A stretch of DNA of 64,000 nucleotides from Loxodes magnus (Eukaryota; Ciliophora; Karyorelictea; Loxodida; Loxodidae). The stretch lies in assembly GCA_946699065.1 (NCBI GenBank), contig CAMPDV010001543.1, forward strand, positions 41,439 to 105,438. The letters are read 5' to 3'. The notes beneath the pieces are model-generated. The model was given only the letters and a program-made list of their open reading frames with translations, was not told where the DNA came from and made no database searches. Both the position numbers and the translations under genes were made by a program. This document shows positions 45,888 to 58,900 of this stretch, piece by piece (the stretch's first letter is position 1; the number at the start of each line of letters is the position of its first letter).

Positions 45888-47716
45888 TAACATATCACCT
45901 TCACAATGCTTTGTTTTAATTAAAAAGTCGGATTCCTCCTGCCACTCCAGTTCTGAGGTGGCCATTCGCCGCAGGGCCAACAACCTTATGTCATGGCGAC
46001 AAGCTCCCACTTCCGTGAAAATTAAGTCAAACAATCCCTCCAGAGGAGACTTCTACCTGGCCCTCAGAGCCAATCCTTCTCCCGAAGTTACAGATCTAAT
46101 TTGCCGACTTCCCTTACCTACATTATTCTATTGACTAGAGGCTGTTAACCTTGGAGACCTGCTGCGGTATAGGTATGAATACTCCTACATATTACATGCC
46201 ATAAGTTTCATGGATCGTAGTTGGTGTTCCAGACAACACATACAGTTTACTACTCTTCCATAAATCACGCCTCCCTCGCCGTAATGGATCCAGGAGCACA
46301 TGTATGTTAGACAGAAAAGACAACTCTCACCAGGATCAACCCTGACATATTGCGACATACTGTGTCACCACTATGTAGTAAGTACCTATGGAATATTAAC
46401 CATATTCCCTTTCCCTCGTAAGGTTAGGATCGGGTGACTCATGATCCAGTGCGGTTCTTATGAAAACCTTCTCCACTTCAGTCTTCCAAGTTGGTATTGG
46501 AATACTTGCTAATACCACCAAGATCTGCACTAATACATACTCCATAGCTCTTCACAGAATTACCTCCATGTAAATACTACACCCTCCTACACCAGAGGGC
46601 AGAGTATGGGCACCCACCTTTCACGACTACCGTTTTCAGGGCTAGTCCATTCTGTAGGTGAGTTATAACACACTGCTTAGCGGGTTCCGACTTCCATAGC
46701 CACCGTCCTACTGTCTTAATGGACTAACGCCTTTACTTGCAGACGGGTTCTTTCGCCTTAACTCCGTTTCAGGTTGCCCTCATCGCCAGTTCTGCTTACC
46801 AGAATTGGCCCTCTAGGGACATTTATGTCATGTCACGTTCATTTATGAAACGTTACTGCACCCATTTAAAGTTTGATAATAGGAGGAAGGAGTGACTCCT
46901 CTCGAACCTCTATTTATTGGCTTTACCGGATAACATGAAAAGTCCCAGCTATCCTGAGGGAAACTTCGGAAGGAACCAGCTACTAGATGGTTCGATGAGT
47001 CTTTCGCCCCTATACTCAGGTCCACGGAGCGATTTACAAGTCAGCACCTACACGAACCTCCAATCAGAGTTTCCCCTGGCTTCGTCCTGCCCAAGCATAA
47101 CTTACCATCTTTCGGGTCCCTGCCATTTCGCTTACTCTACTTACGGGCCTCTACTGATGGTAGAGATTACTTTCATTTCGCCTACACATTTTCATGCACA
47201 GACTCACGATATAGCTAGATTCCTTGGACTGTGTTTCAAGACGGGACAGTTCGTCCACTATATCCTTGCAATGCTTCTTTTCAAAGCTTTGCTCAGATTT
47301 ATTGTAGACACAAAGCTTCCTCTCCAACTATTTCAGGTCTTTTAACTCTCTTTCCAAAGTGCTTTTCACTTTTCCCTCACGGTACTTGTGCACTATTTGG
47401 CTCTGGACGTATTAAGCCTTACGATGAGTTTACCTCGCACTTTGGACAGCAATTCCAAGCTGTCCGACTCTTAGATAGTTTGGTTTTTAATCTAATTGAA
47501 CCTCACGGGGTTATCACCCTCTATGATGTGTTATTCCTGACCAATTTGGTCAATCAAACCAACACCATTCCTCCCTAACTTTGATAATTCCGAAGATTTA
47601 CAAGTGGGCTTTGACCGCTTCATTATCCGTTACTAAGGCCATCCTTGTTAGTTTCTTTTCCTCCGCTTACTGATATGTTTAAGTTCATCGGGTTATCTTG
47701 CTCCCCTCAAATCACA
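45412..47716 (-). rRNA. 28S rRNA, 5' about two-thirds (truncated copy, right arm)
   Basis: This is the mirror of the left 28S, with the same 3' truncation point and the same leading block (GATGAACTTAAACATATCAG near 47688). Independent substitutions and small indels relative to the left copy are frequent. ITS2 occupies about 47717-47785. Confidence 0.9.
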
Positions 47717-47785
47717 AATACATATACTCAGTTTTTTCACTTGGTAAGAGAATGCTTATTTACTTACATTTGTATTTTATATGAT

Positions 47786-47935
47786 ACTGAAAGGAACATA
47801 CCTTGAGTTTCCCCAAGGTGCCTGTTGCGTTGAGAAACCTGATGACTCACGAAATCCTGCAATTCGCATTGAATTTCGTGCTTCACTGCGTCCTTCATCG
47901 ACGCCAGAGTTTAGGCATCTATTGTTGGGGCTTTT
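47786..47935 (-). rRNA. 5.8S rRNA (degenerate copy, right arm)
   Basis: This is the mirror of 17912-18060. The core GTCGATGAAGGACGCAGTGAA and AATGCGAATTGCAGGATTTCG is legible. ITS1 follows to about 48022. Confidence 0.75.
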
Positions 47936-48023
47936 GTTTTGTTTAGGTTTATATATTTGATAAAATGAAAAGCAGCATAAAGCTGTAAATAGATTTGGGT
48001 TTTATAATGTTTGATATTAATAT

Positions 48024-49000
48024 TAATGATCCATCCACAGGTTCACCTACGAATATCTTGTTACAACTTCTCCTTCCTCTAAGTGATAAGGTTCAATTAG
48101 CTTCCCATTAGTCCGAGAGGTTCACCTGATTACTCGAAATCGGAGGAACGATGGGCGGTGTGTACAAAGGGTAGGGACTTAATCAGTGCAAGCTGATAAC
48201 TTGCGCTTACTAGGAATTCCTAGTTGATGACCAAGAATTGCAAGGGTCAATCCCAACTACGACGCAGTTACGAGGTTGCCGGAGTAACTATACTTAGAAA
48301 CTCATTGGCTGAGTCAGTGTAGCGCGCATGCGGTCCAGGACATCTAAGGGTATCACAGACCTGTTATTGCCTCACACTTCCTCCAACTAAAAGCTGGAAG
48401 TCCCTCTAAGAAGACAACTTCCTCGGATAGAAAGAGTCTATTTAGCAGGTTGAGGTCCCGTTCGTTATCAGAATTAACCAGACAGATCACTCCACCGACT
48501 AAGAACGGCCATGTACCACCCATAGAATCAAGAAAGAACTCTCAATCTATCAATCCTTACTATGTCTGAACTTGGTAAGTTTCCCCGTGTTGAGTCAAAT
48601 TAAGCCGCAAGTTAAACGCCCTTCCGCAAATTCCTTTAAGTTTCAGTCTTGCGGCCATACTCTCTCCAGAATCCAAAGACTTTGATTTCTCGGAAGATGC
48701 CAAGGAGATTTATACGGTCTCCCCGATTCCTAGTCGGCATAATTTATGGTTAAGACTAGGACGGTATCCGATCGTCTAGGATCCCTTTACTTTCGTTCTT
48801 GATTAATGAAGCATCTTTGTCAAATGCTTTCGTAGTAGTTGGTTTTCAGTAAATCCAAGAATTTCACCTCTGACTACTGAGTCCCTATTAAAGATAGTAG
48901 ATAGTCTCGCAAAAAATAACCACGAGTATTATTCCAGCTGCGGTATTCAGACAGGAGCCTGCCTTAAACACTCTAGTTTCCTCAAGGTAAAGGGCCCGCC
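48024..49000 (-). rRNA. 18S rRNA, 3' about two-thirds (truncated copy, right arm)
   Basis: This is the mirror of 16815-17824, cut at the same 5' point next to the zinc-knuckle ORF. The normally invariant stretch before GCGGCTTAATTTGACTCAAC is shortened and rearranged here (GGGCGTTTAACTTGCGGC), a change absent from the left arm. The copy cannot be functional. Confidence 0.9.
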
Positions 49001-49053
49001 AAAGAAATTAAATAAATTTTAGCCAATTTAATAATAAGGATTAAAGTACTTTA

Positions 49054-49749
49054 ATGTTAAAACAAATTGGAACAGCTTGAACGAGAAAACTATTAAAATT
49101 CATGGATCCAATTTATATGAAAGACTTATTATAAACACTGATAATAAAAGTCCAAATATTGTAAGAAGATCTAAATAAAAAGAAGAATTTAAAGATTTCG
49201 TTGGAGATAAAGAGCCTTACTATGGTAGACATTATAAACATCACAAGAAAAAAAATACTAAGAGATAGTCTTCAAATAATGGAAATCGAGATCTAAATTT
49301 TTCAAGAATAAGATGAAAAAAACTGGGTGAAGCAAGATTAAATAAGCACAGATATTAAAAGAAAACTGCAATAATTCCTACAAGAATCAAAATAGAGTGG
49401 TTGTATTTCAATGTAAATAGAGAAAAGTAATAAGCAAACATAAATAAAACCAAAGGGAATAAGAAAATTATGCAGCATTTGCAAAAGTTGATGGTACTTA
49501 TGACGAAAATGTCCGCAGCAAGAGAAAAAATAAGAGCAATCTGAAGATCGATCTGACATAAGGCAATAATTTTATTTCCATCGAGGGATCGAAAGATCTG
49601 AAGGAAAAAATCAGATAGGAGCTTGAGTTCTATTAGAAAAAAGAGATTCCCATAAACTTTAAGATCTTTTTAAACTTCTAACCGGAAGATATACCTCATT
49701 TATACTTTATTATTAAAAAAAATTAAATCTATAAATATAAATAGCGTGA
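49054..49749 (+). CDS. ORF1-like protein with CCHC-type zinc knuckle (retroelement remnant)
   Basis: The ORF has 231 codons from ATG to UGA in one frame with UAR = Gln and four UGA = Trp. It is very Lys/Gln-rich and probably helical over residues 15-130. A zinc-knuckle-like motif (CSICKSWWYLWRKCPQQ, near residues 145-161) has the spacing C-x2-C-x4-[Y]-x4-C, with Tyr where His is usual. Such basic knuckle proteins are ORF1/gag-type nucleic-acid chaperones. It begins about 50 bases from the truncated 18S and runs towards the LINE tail, so it is not the ORF1 of that LINE. It looks whole here and broken in the left arm. Assignment to LINE or another retroelement class is open. Confidence 0.5.
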
Positions 49750-49764
49750 TTCCACCATTATTAT

Positions 49765-52700
49765 GTACACCAAAATTCAGAAGAAGAAACCAAATTTTAC
49801 TGTTAATAATAGTCTAAAAATGTTTTTAGTTTTACCTGGCCTTCTTGATGATCATATGCTTCTTCTATCTCCTCTTCCAACTATCTAGTACTTACTAATT
49901 CGAGAATTAAGGATCTATTTCTACTAATAAATCTTTCTGAAGTAGTTGCTTATTTATTATTACCTATTGTAGTCTTTTTTATCTTCCTTGTTTTTATTTC
50001 ATCCGTGAACTTTTTTTTACCTTTCTTAGATCATATTCCAACTTAGTTTCAAATTAGTCTCATTTACTTTTTTCTACTTTTAGTTTTTTCTTGTAACAAG
50101 TACTTTGTATATTCAGATATGCTCACTTGAACTGACTCTTTAATTCTAACTTATTTTTCTATGGAAAGTGAGGGTTTTATTTAGATATCCCATTTTACTT
50201 TCTTTAGCAAACTTTCGATAAAATCTTTGAACCTATTAAGATTTTTGTTCTTTCTATAATGATTTACTTCAGCTTTAAAACTCGTAATTTCCCCAGACTA
50301 TTTTGATTAAGATTAATTTAATTAGCATTATATTTGTTTGTTTTTTCTAAGTTCTATTGTCTTTAGTTTTTATGCTAATATATCTCTTTCCTGTTAGTAT
50401 TGTCCACATATCTCAATTATATGAAATTAATTTTCTACGCCATTTGAGCATAGTCTAAATATATCATTTTCTAAAAATTGCTTAGCTTTAAAGTCTATGC
50501 GGCCTACTGCATTTGGCTCTAAGTCTAAACAAATAACAAATTTCCTATTTTCTGTGTTTGTTGTATCTTAAATTGGGTGGGCCTATAATAAATGATTCCA
50601 TTCATTAACTTCTATACATGAAACTTGTCGTAATATCCTGTATGCGGTTTATTGTTTCTACATTGATGTGGAATTTTATAGCTTCATTTAATATTGATTT
50701 GATCTTTTTTCATTTCATTCTTCCTAAACTATAATTCACTCATTAAGTTGCAGTTTATCAGAACTTTTAAAGATTAAATTTCAAATAAAAATGTTGTTTT
50801 TTAGCAGATACATTCAACATTCTACTGTTGATTCGAAATTTAATAGTAGTTTTTATCTGAACATTTATATCCATTATCACAAATAGAATTTTTGTAAATT
50901 GTAATACGCACTCTAGTATTTTCGTTTTATTTGCAGAAAGATCTATCTATTATCACTCTTATAAATCTACATTATATTATTTCCAGTTTCTCTAGTATGT
51001 TCTTACCTGTAGCTTCGTCTTTGAATGGAAAATATTTATTTCTGTATCCGAAAATTTAAACAAAGCTTTTAGTATCATTTGCGTATTATATGATGTAATA
51101 CCTTTTTATAATGTGATTTAATAAAAGATTCATCCTTATGTATTTTAGCATTCAGTAATCTTAAACTCTAGATGTTTTTAATATGATACTTCCTCTTATA
51201 TTCAGTGACCTAGATATTTAAAAGTATTTAAGCTTTATATTTTCATACTATTTAATTTATTGTTGTTTAGAATTTCATATTATTTCCATTTCATAATAGT
51301 CATTTTGTTTTGTCAGCAATTGACAAGATGTAACTTTCAGCTCATGTGTAATATCTTCATTCTTTTTTTGTACTTAGTCTGGCTAAACTATGTATGCTAT
51401 GTCATCAGCATAGGCTATTGCACCACAGTATCTTCGCATTGTATAATATTCTGTTTTTAGTTCCATTGCTACTCCAATATGATTTTCTTTTAGTTTATTA
51501 AGAAATATATTTATTATAATATTGAAGATACTGGTAAAACTTGTGCAGCCTTATTTGGCTTCCTTTTCTGTAATAAACTTATTCGAAAAGAGGTAATTTA
51601 TTCTCAATTTAATGTCTTCTTCTCTTTATATTTCAGCAAGAAGTTTTATTAATTATTCTGGTACTCCTATTTCAAGCTTTGTCATATATCTTCCTTATAA
51701 CTGATTTAAAAACTTTCATTATATCAATAAAAATTAAAAATGCTTCTTTATTGTTTTTATAAAAATACTCCTAGATAATTCTGAGGGTGAAAAATATGTT
51801 GAGCTTAAGATTTATTAGGGTTGAAACTGTATTATAATTCATCGTAAAGTCTAATTAGATAAGATTTAGTTATTCGAATATCCATAGATTTATAATATTT
51901 AGGATATGATTGATAAGGGAAATAGATCTTCAATTCATCGGGTTAGCTGTGTCTATCTTTTTTATGAATAAGTTTAATATATGATTCTTTTGTTCTTCTA
52001 GGAATATTTCCTGATTCTAATATTTCCCTATTAGCTGAGTCGTCACCTTTATTAATTTTTACCCTCCGGAATTTATTGTACTTGATTTTATTTGATCTGG
52101 TCCTGTTGCTTTTCATTGTGTTAAATTTCTTATACATTAATCAATTTCTACCATTTTGATTTCTATTGGTTGCTTATTTCTAAATTGATTTAGTAGATTT
52201 TTATTTCCATTCCTATAGAAATTTTCTCAACTTGTCTTGAAGAGTTGGATGTCTTCTTAATTTATTAGTATTCGCGTTACTATTTTTCCTCTTTTATATA
52301 ATCTCTGCATATTCTTTCATGTGTCACTTAGGTTTCCTTTATTGACTGCATCTAGGAGAATATTAAATTGATTTCTATAATCTTTTTCATACCTTGTCTA
52401 TATTCCTGTCTTATTTTGATCTCTCGTATTATATCTGGCTTATCTTATTAATCGTTTTACTTTTATGGCATGACTTTTGAATTATTTTCTTAGTTGTTTC
52501 GGCATAGAAGTAGTATGTCCGCATATTAGAGCTGCTCCTTATTGAATTTATTCTTATAATTTGTCATAAAATTTTTCACAATTTTGATGAAAAAATTTGC
52601 TTATTTCCATATCTTCTACTCATTTATCGAATTTTTCTTATACCAATATTTATTGAAGTTTTTAAAACCGATCTTTTTTTACTTTACTTAATCACTATTT

Positions 52701-53147
52701 TTTTACTATTTATAATATTAGTCTGCCAGTTTAATGATTTCCTAATGTCCTGCTTTGATAGAATTTAGATTATATTATGTTGTGCGTAATGAATTGGTCT
52801 GTTAGATAGTAGTCAATCTTGAATCTACCTCTCCCTTATTACCGTGATATATGTTGGATCTTAAGCTGGGTCTTTTCATGTCAGATTAAACTCTTTGCAT
52901 AAAATTTGATAGGTATTGCTCTACAATATTTGGAAAAAATTATGGCATATGAGCATAAAGTCCCCCATAATTAGTATTTAAAGCTCTAAATCGTTTGCTT
53001 TATGAATAAATTATCTTACGCCATCATAGAAAATACCCAGTTCTGTTTGATCTTAGGTTGTGGGTGCGTAGATGCTAATTATCGCTAGTCTACCATCAAG
53101 GCTTATACTAATTATCTGCAACTCTAATATATTTCTGCTTAGTTAGT
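49765..53147 (-). mobile_element. Non-LTR retrotransposon (LINE), right-arm copy, 5' end missing
   Basis: This is the same insertion as 12470-16060, inherited with the duplication. It keeps the end of the endonuclease (LAIISIYAPTT, then an altered GDF motif), the RT including the segment lost from the left copy (IFNIIINIFLNKLKENHIG near 51480-51530), the catalytic AYADDIAYI near 51400, and the C-terminal knuckle region. It starts abruptly at 53147, where the about 4.1 kb deletion removed the first endonuclease residues. Several frame breaks are present. Confidence 0.85.
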
Positions 53148-53422
53148 AAAGCTATAGAAGTAAATAAGCAATAATATGATAGAGACTTTTTAGTATTTTC
53201 TTAAGCAATAAACTAGGAATAAATTAAATAGCAGGTTTATTAGTAAGAAGGTTGATAGTAGAGATTGCTTAATTAAATATCAAATATTAACTGCAATTCT
53301 ATTATTAGCACAGCTGTATTAAGTCAAACTTTAAAATTGAGACTAAAAATAGAATGTTTTCAAAACTAGTAAATAACTCTTAGTTATTTAGCTAAGAAAA
53401 TCTTGATGCTTAGTTTTGATGA

Positions 53423-53575
53423 ATGGCTGCAAGTAGTGCTGATAATGAATTTGAGTAAAAAATAGAAGTTAATAAAGAAACATTCTTTGAAGAATTTAAT
53501 ACAATACGTTAGAAAATAACTTAATTTTGTGTAACTGTTCACAAGTTAGAAATAGTTGCTATGCTAGCGAACATT
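53423..53575 (+). pseudogene. Truncated copy of the MAASSADNEFEQK gene
   Basis: The first about 50 codons match the left copy starting at 8392 with no difference that I could find. The gene is then interrupted by a deletion of about 240 bases (joined at a GCTA shared by both sides near 53562), and a second deletion of about 510 bases follows near 53600. It is broken. Confidence 0.4.
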
Positions 53576-55670
53576 TAAGTAGCGTAAGATTTCTTGACGC
53601 ATTTATTCTAATCATCATTACATTAACAAGAGAATTTATCTCTTTAAATGTAAGAAGTATCTATTTTAATTCAACTAACCCAACAAATACTAATTCATCA
53701 TTTCACCTACTTTTTCTTCCAGATTTATCTTAAAAAATGTTTCTTAGTGGAGAACATAAACCTAATTATTTCATTTCGTAAGAACTTTACCAGTTCCTTT
53801 TTCTACTTTCAATCCAAAATTCCTATTTATTGCTATTTAAGTATTGGATTCTAAACTAAATTAAACTAATTATCATTCATCTCTTGTCTAAGCAATGCCA
53901 GAAATACAAAGAATTTAATTATAGACATAAATACTAAAGTTTATATTCATTAACCATCAAATCTTTAAAGTGTAAATTGTTAATTACCTAATTAGCACAT
54001 ATCTTATAAATTACTATTTAATATAGTTTAATTCTAATCAAAGCATTTTAAACTACTCATTTATCAAATAAAAGTAAAATATTTCAAAATTATTATTTTG
54101 CTCTTATAAACTCATTTTATGCCTCTTATTTAGCCAACATATTTTTTAACCTAAATAGCAATCTTACAAATTAATTGCATAAACATATAATTATTCTTAG
54201 AAACCTTTTTATATACTCAATTAATCAGTTTTTCCAACTAATTTACATAATCTATTACTAAACCATACTATTATTCTTATTGTACACTCTGTTTTCTTCA
54301 CCAACTAATTCGGTTTAATTCACTTCTAAATTTAAACTGAAACACTTAAAAAATTAAAAATATCATTTAACCTATCGATTTTAAAAACACTTAGATATAC
54401 ATTTTCACCCTCTACTCATTTAAACTGTTGAAATCTAAATGCGTTTTAGAACATTAACATAAAAAATATAGTAGAAAACACCTAAATAATAAAAACTAAA
54501 ATTGCTAAAATTAAATAATTTAAAATACTTAATACAAAATATTAAAATATTATAGAAATTAACAACTAAAATAATTTTACTATAGATAGATTCTATTAGA
54601 AATAATTCTTCTATATATAAATTAAATTTTTAGAAAATTTTTTTTATTTAATTTAGTATTTTTTACTTTTTATTATACTATCAAGCTTTTTTCAGATGGA
54701 TTAAATAATAAAGTAAAAATTAATTAAAAATATTTAAAATTATAAATTTATATTTATATGGCTTAAATAAAGAAGCATTTTAATAATAACATTTTTTAAA
54801 TTATAATTTTCTAAATTAAATAATAGAATAAGTTTATATTTTCAAATGATGAATTTTAGATTTTTCGATATTTTAAAATAGATACAAAAAACTTTTTTTG
54901 TTAAACTAAAATATATCTCATACAAAAAGATCTTATAGGTAATTACATTCATTTACATTTACTAATATAGAACTTTAAAAAATCGTAAAATTAGCAAAAA
55001 TATGTATTTTACTTATAATATTTATTAAAAAAATAAAAAGTTATCAGATAGAAATAAATTAATTTAATATATTATGATAGAACTGATAAATGCTTGATCA
55101 TTTAGTACTAATATTTAAAAATCTTAATTATTTATAAGAGAAATCAAATCTAATCTTTTATTAGAAGATTCAGAAATTATTTTTTGTTTATTCAAATCTT
55201 TTTAAACATAAATAAAATGTTTTTGAAAACATCAATTATTAATTTTTTATTAGAGTATTGCTAATTTCTCTCTTTTTTAAAACTTACTTTTAAGGAGTTA
55301 TCTAGGATTTTATACTAATTAATTTCTGCAAAAATAATTTATCATAAGTAATGAATTTTTAATTTTAAATAATTTAGCAAGCTTCTTAAATATCTGAATG
55401 CTCCCCTCAAGCCATGAATTTACCGGAGATCTCTCTAGTCCTATATATAAATGTTGGCCATTACATTGAGTCTTGTATTTTCTAAAGATTTTAATATCTG
55501 TAAACCATTATTTGGATATCCTCGGCTAGAATCTTATCAGCTCTTTCCGATTTACATTGTCTTAAAATTTCCTATATTCTATAAATTCGTTGTAATATCT
55601 CACCAGACGCCTTTCAGAATTACGAAAGAGAAATTTCTTCTTATTTATTTTTAGTATCAACTAACAGCTC
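53576..55670. other. AT-rich arm segment (right), no firm gene
   Basis: This is the counterpart of about 5560-7460. Identity to the left arm falls from nearly complete near 53650-53850 to visibly lower beyond 54300. Nothing else is supported. Confidence 0.4.
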
Positions 55671-55674
55671 TTTT

Positions 55675-55911
55675 TCACTTTATTAAACAATTTATTTCAT
55701 AACCATAAAATAAATGTTTTAACTGTAATTCTAAATCAACTTCAGTTTTTATTGATCCAAAGATATTTTGGACGTTAATTACTAGTAAATTCCAAAGATT
55801 TGCTCTATATAGGCAGATCATGAAATAATTGTTAGTAAATTTTCTAATGCATATCTCTTCTACCATTAATTTAATTTTACAAAGCTTTTCCAGTCACAAC
55901 TGTTGTGCCAT
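55675..55911 (-). CDS. Small conserved ORF, right-arm copy, one internal UGA
   Basis: This is the 79-codon counterpart of 5318-5554, with the same ATG, length and final UGA. Codon 6 is UGA instead of CGA, which would read as Trp under the proposed code or end the ORF otherwise. Residues LWNLLVINVQNIFGSIKTEV are identical in the two copies. Confidence 0.4.
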
Positions 55912-58900
55912 ATCGGTGCTTTTTTTCTTACTTTAGAGGAGTTTATGTAAGGGATTATTGCTAGCCATTTTCTAATTTTCTATTTTTCTTCATAGCTAGT
56001 AAATTTACGATATAATGAAGATTGAGATAGATTAGGATAAGAAGATGAGAAAGAAAGAAAGAATGTCACTGTCTATTCAAATATTTTGAGGATGTAGTTT
56101 AAAAAATTTTTTGAAACATTCTAGCATTTTTTATGAATGATAAAATTAATAATAAAAAAGTTAAAAATATAAAAAATAAATAGTAATTAAAACATATCTT
56201 TTTTAATTATTTTTATGCTTTATTGACTCTTAACTTTAGAAATTTAAATAAATAGTGTTTAAAATATTTTTTAATTAAGCAAAATTTATAAAACTTGATA
56301 TTGCATTAAATTTTAAAATAAAAGCAAACGTTTAAATTAATATTATTAATTTTAAACTTTTTTTATTTTAATTCAAAGTTCTATAAATAATTAATTATTT
56401 TAGTTTTAGTTTTAAATTTAAATAAAAATATAAACTTTATTTATTTACTTCTGATATAATAAAATAATTCATAAATTTAGCTATATTTACTATTTCTTTT
56501 ATTCCATAGAATTATTTTATTTTTTCTATTATTAGTCTATAAAATTAAGCTATTAATATCTTTCTTTTATTTTTGCCAAGATTTTCTAGACCATATTTAT
56601 TAGAAAGTTTAGATATCAGTAATAAATAATATCAAATAGATAGTTCAGCACCAAAAACTTAAAGTATTTGAATTATTTCTTTCACAATTTGTTTATTTTA
56701 ATTTTATTTAATCCATTAAAATAAATAATGCTCTTTTATGAAAAACAAATAAAATTAAAAGTATTTTGAATTTAAATTTCTTAAACAATTTTAAAATTTA
56801 AAATTAATCAGATTTATATCAAATTTATTAAGAAATAATTTAATATTAATAAAAGTTTTATTCAAGATACAAAGTAAAACTTTTTTGAGCTTTTATTTAA
56901 CAGAAATATTTCATATAATCTTTTAGAAAATATTAAAAAAATAAACAAAAGACAAGAAGAAATATATAGATAAAAAATAATTAAATATATCTCAGAAAAT
57001 CATTTTCTAAAATAACGTGCTAAAATGGCGATTTTAAATATAATTAAAAAAATTATATTTTCAAATGATTAAAATAAAGAATTTTAAAAATTATGATAAT
57101 TTAAATAATAGCAAATTTATAAAATAAATATGATTAAAAAAAATTTTAGAGACGCTGTAATAGATAAATTGAAATTTCTTCAATGTTATTAGAAAGATAG
57201 TAAATTAATGAAGTTACAAGTAAATACTAAAAAATAAAATAAAAAATACAAAAATTATTGATCGAAAGAAATTTTTAAGATTTTAATCCTTTTAAATCAT
57301 ACTTTATAATAATTTATTTACAAAACTGTATGGGAAACTTATGATTAGGTTTGCATAAAAAGATAACTGAAAAAGAATAAGAGATAATTCAGAAAAAATA
57401 TAAAATCTATATCTAAGTTATATTATTAAACAAACAAATTCAAGATATTTTAATAGAAAATTGGCAATCTCAGTAAAGTAGCTTACTCAATTTATTTTTC
57501 AGATAAAATGACAAGTGATTTCTGTGTTATCAGTTAAATATTTTAAATAAATTAAAATTTTTGTTTAGGAAATACTGCAAAAAATATTTTTTTATTTTAT
57601 CATTTAAATATTTTAGAATATTGTTATTATTATACAAACTAAGATTTAACGCTTTGCTAAATTTTAGCACTTTTTGTTAATTAATTATTTAGAAAGTTAG
57701 TTATCATTTTTATAATTTTTTATGTTATAAATGCTTACTTTTTTTCCATAATCTTATAGTATAATATTTTAATAATTACTAATAATTATTAGAAGACTCT
57801 GAGTTAAATTTTACTTTAAGATTAATAAATTAAACACTTTTTAGTAAAATTTATGAAAAAACAAAAATATTTAAAGATTATAATTTAAAATTTTATATTT
57901 AGCAATATTTGTGATAAAGATAATATTAAAAAATATTAAAATCTTACAAATCTAGCATCGATTGACTTTTTAAATAAAGAAATTCAACAAAAAAATATAA
58001 AAAATTAAAATTGTTAAAACGCTAAAAAATGCTAAAAAATTCTCTAACTCTCAGATTTTTTATAATCAGCTTATTCGAAGATAGTTTATTTTTACTATTT
58101 TTCATCAATTATGGATGTATATATTGTAAAAGTACTAATTATTTTACTAATCTCAAATTTTAACTTCAGCTTAAATGGAAACTTTTAAATATTTGAATAA
58201 AGTAAACAAATTATTTAATTTTTTATTTTCTAATTCTTTTTCAAAACTTAATATGAAATCCCGTAAAATGTTTTAAAAATAATTTAATTCATATCAATGT
58301 TAAGATTCTAATTTTAAATATTAAGTAAAGTAGCAAAATAAATTAAAATTTTGAATTAAAAACATATTTATTTTTTAATTTTATTGATTAAAATATACCT
58401 ATAAATTAAAAAATATGAAACTAGGACCATTTTCTATTAAAAGAAGATTTAAAGTTTATTTAAGAACAATAGAAATACAAATAAAATAAGATTAAATTTG
58501 TTGATAAATTTCTAATTAAAAAATAAATTATAAATTATAGTAAATTTGAATATCACTCTTGATTATTTAAATATTTTGAATCTAAAACTAAATTTTGTTG
58601 TTATTAAATTTTATAAAACTTACTCATTTATAATTAAAAATTATAAGCTAAAATAATATTATTATAATAATAGTATTTATAATTTATTTATGTATCTTAT
58701 ATTTATTATTTTTATAAATTTAATTTCATAGAAAAATAATTAATAATAATTAGTATTTAATAATTAATGAATTGTTTCTAATTTAAAATTAAAATCAAAG
58801 TGGTCTAATTATAGAGAGATTGGAAAATGCTATTTTTTACTTAAAATAGATAATTAAAATTACATAAGAAAAAATTATTAATTTATAAAATAAATTATAT

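Larger units (their letters stand above)
39060..57885. repeat. Right arm of the large inverted duplication
   Basis: This arm is the mirror image of the left arm, shorter mainly through a deletion of about 4.1 kb joined near 53145 and two smaller deletions near 53562 and 53600. It carries the same ordered set of elements on the opposite strand. Confidence 0.9.

Noticed and set aside
3316-57885. Mirror-image assembly artefact
   Set aside because: The arms differ by many substitutions, by a 4.1-kb deletion, by repeat-array lengths and by WD40 repeat number. A folded or duplicated contig would be identical.
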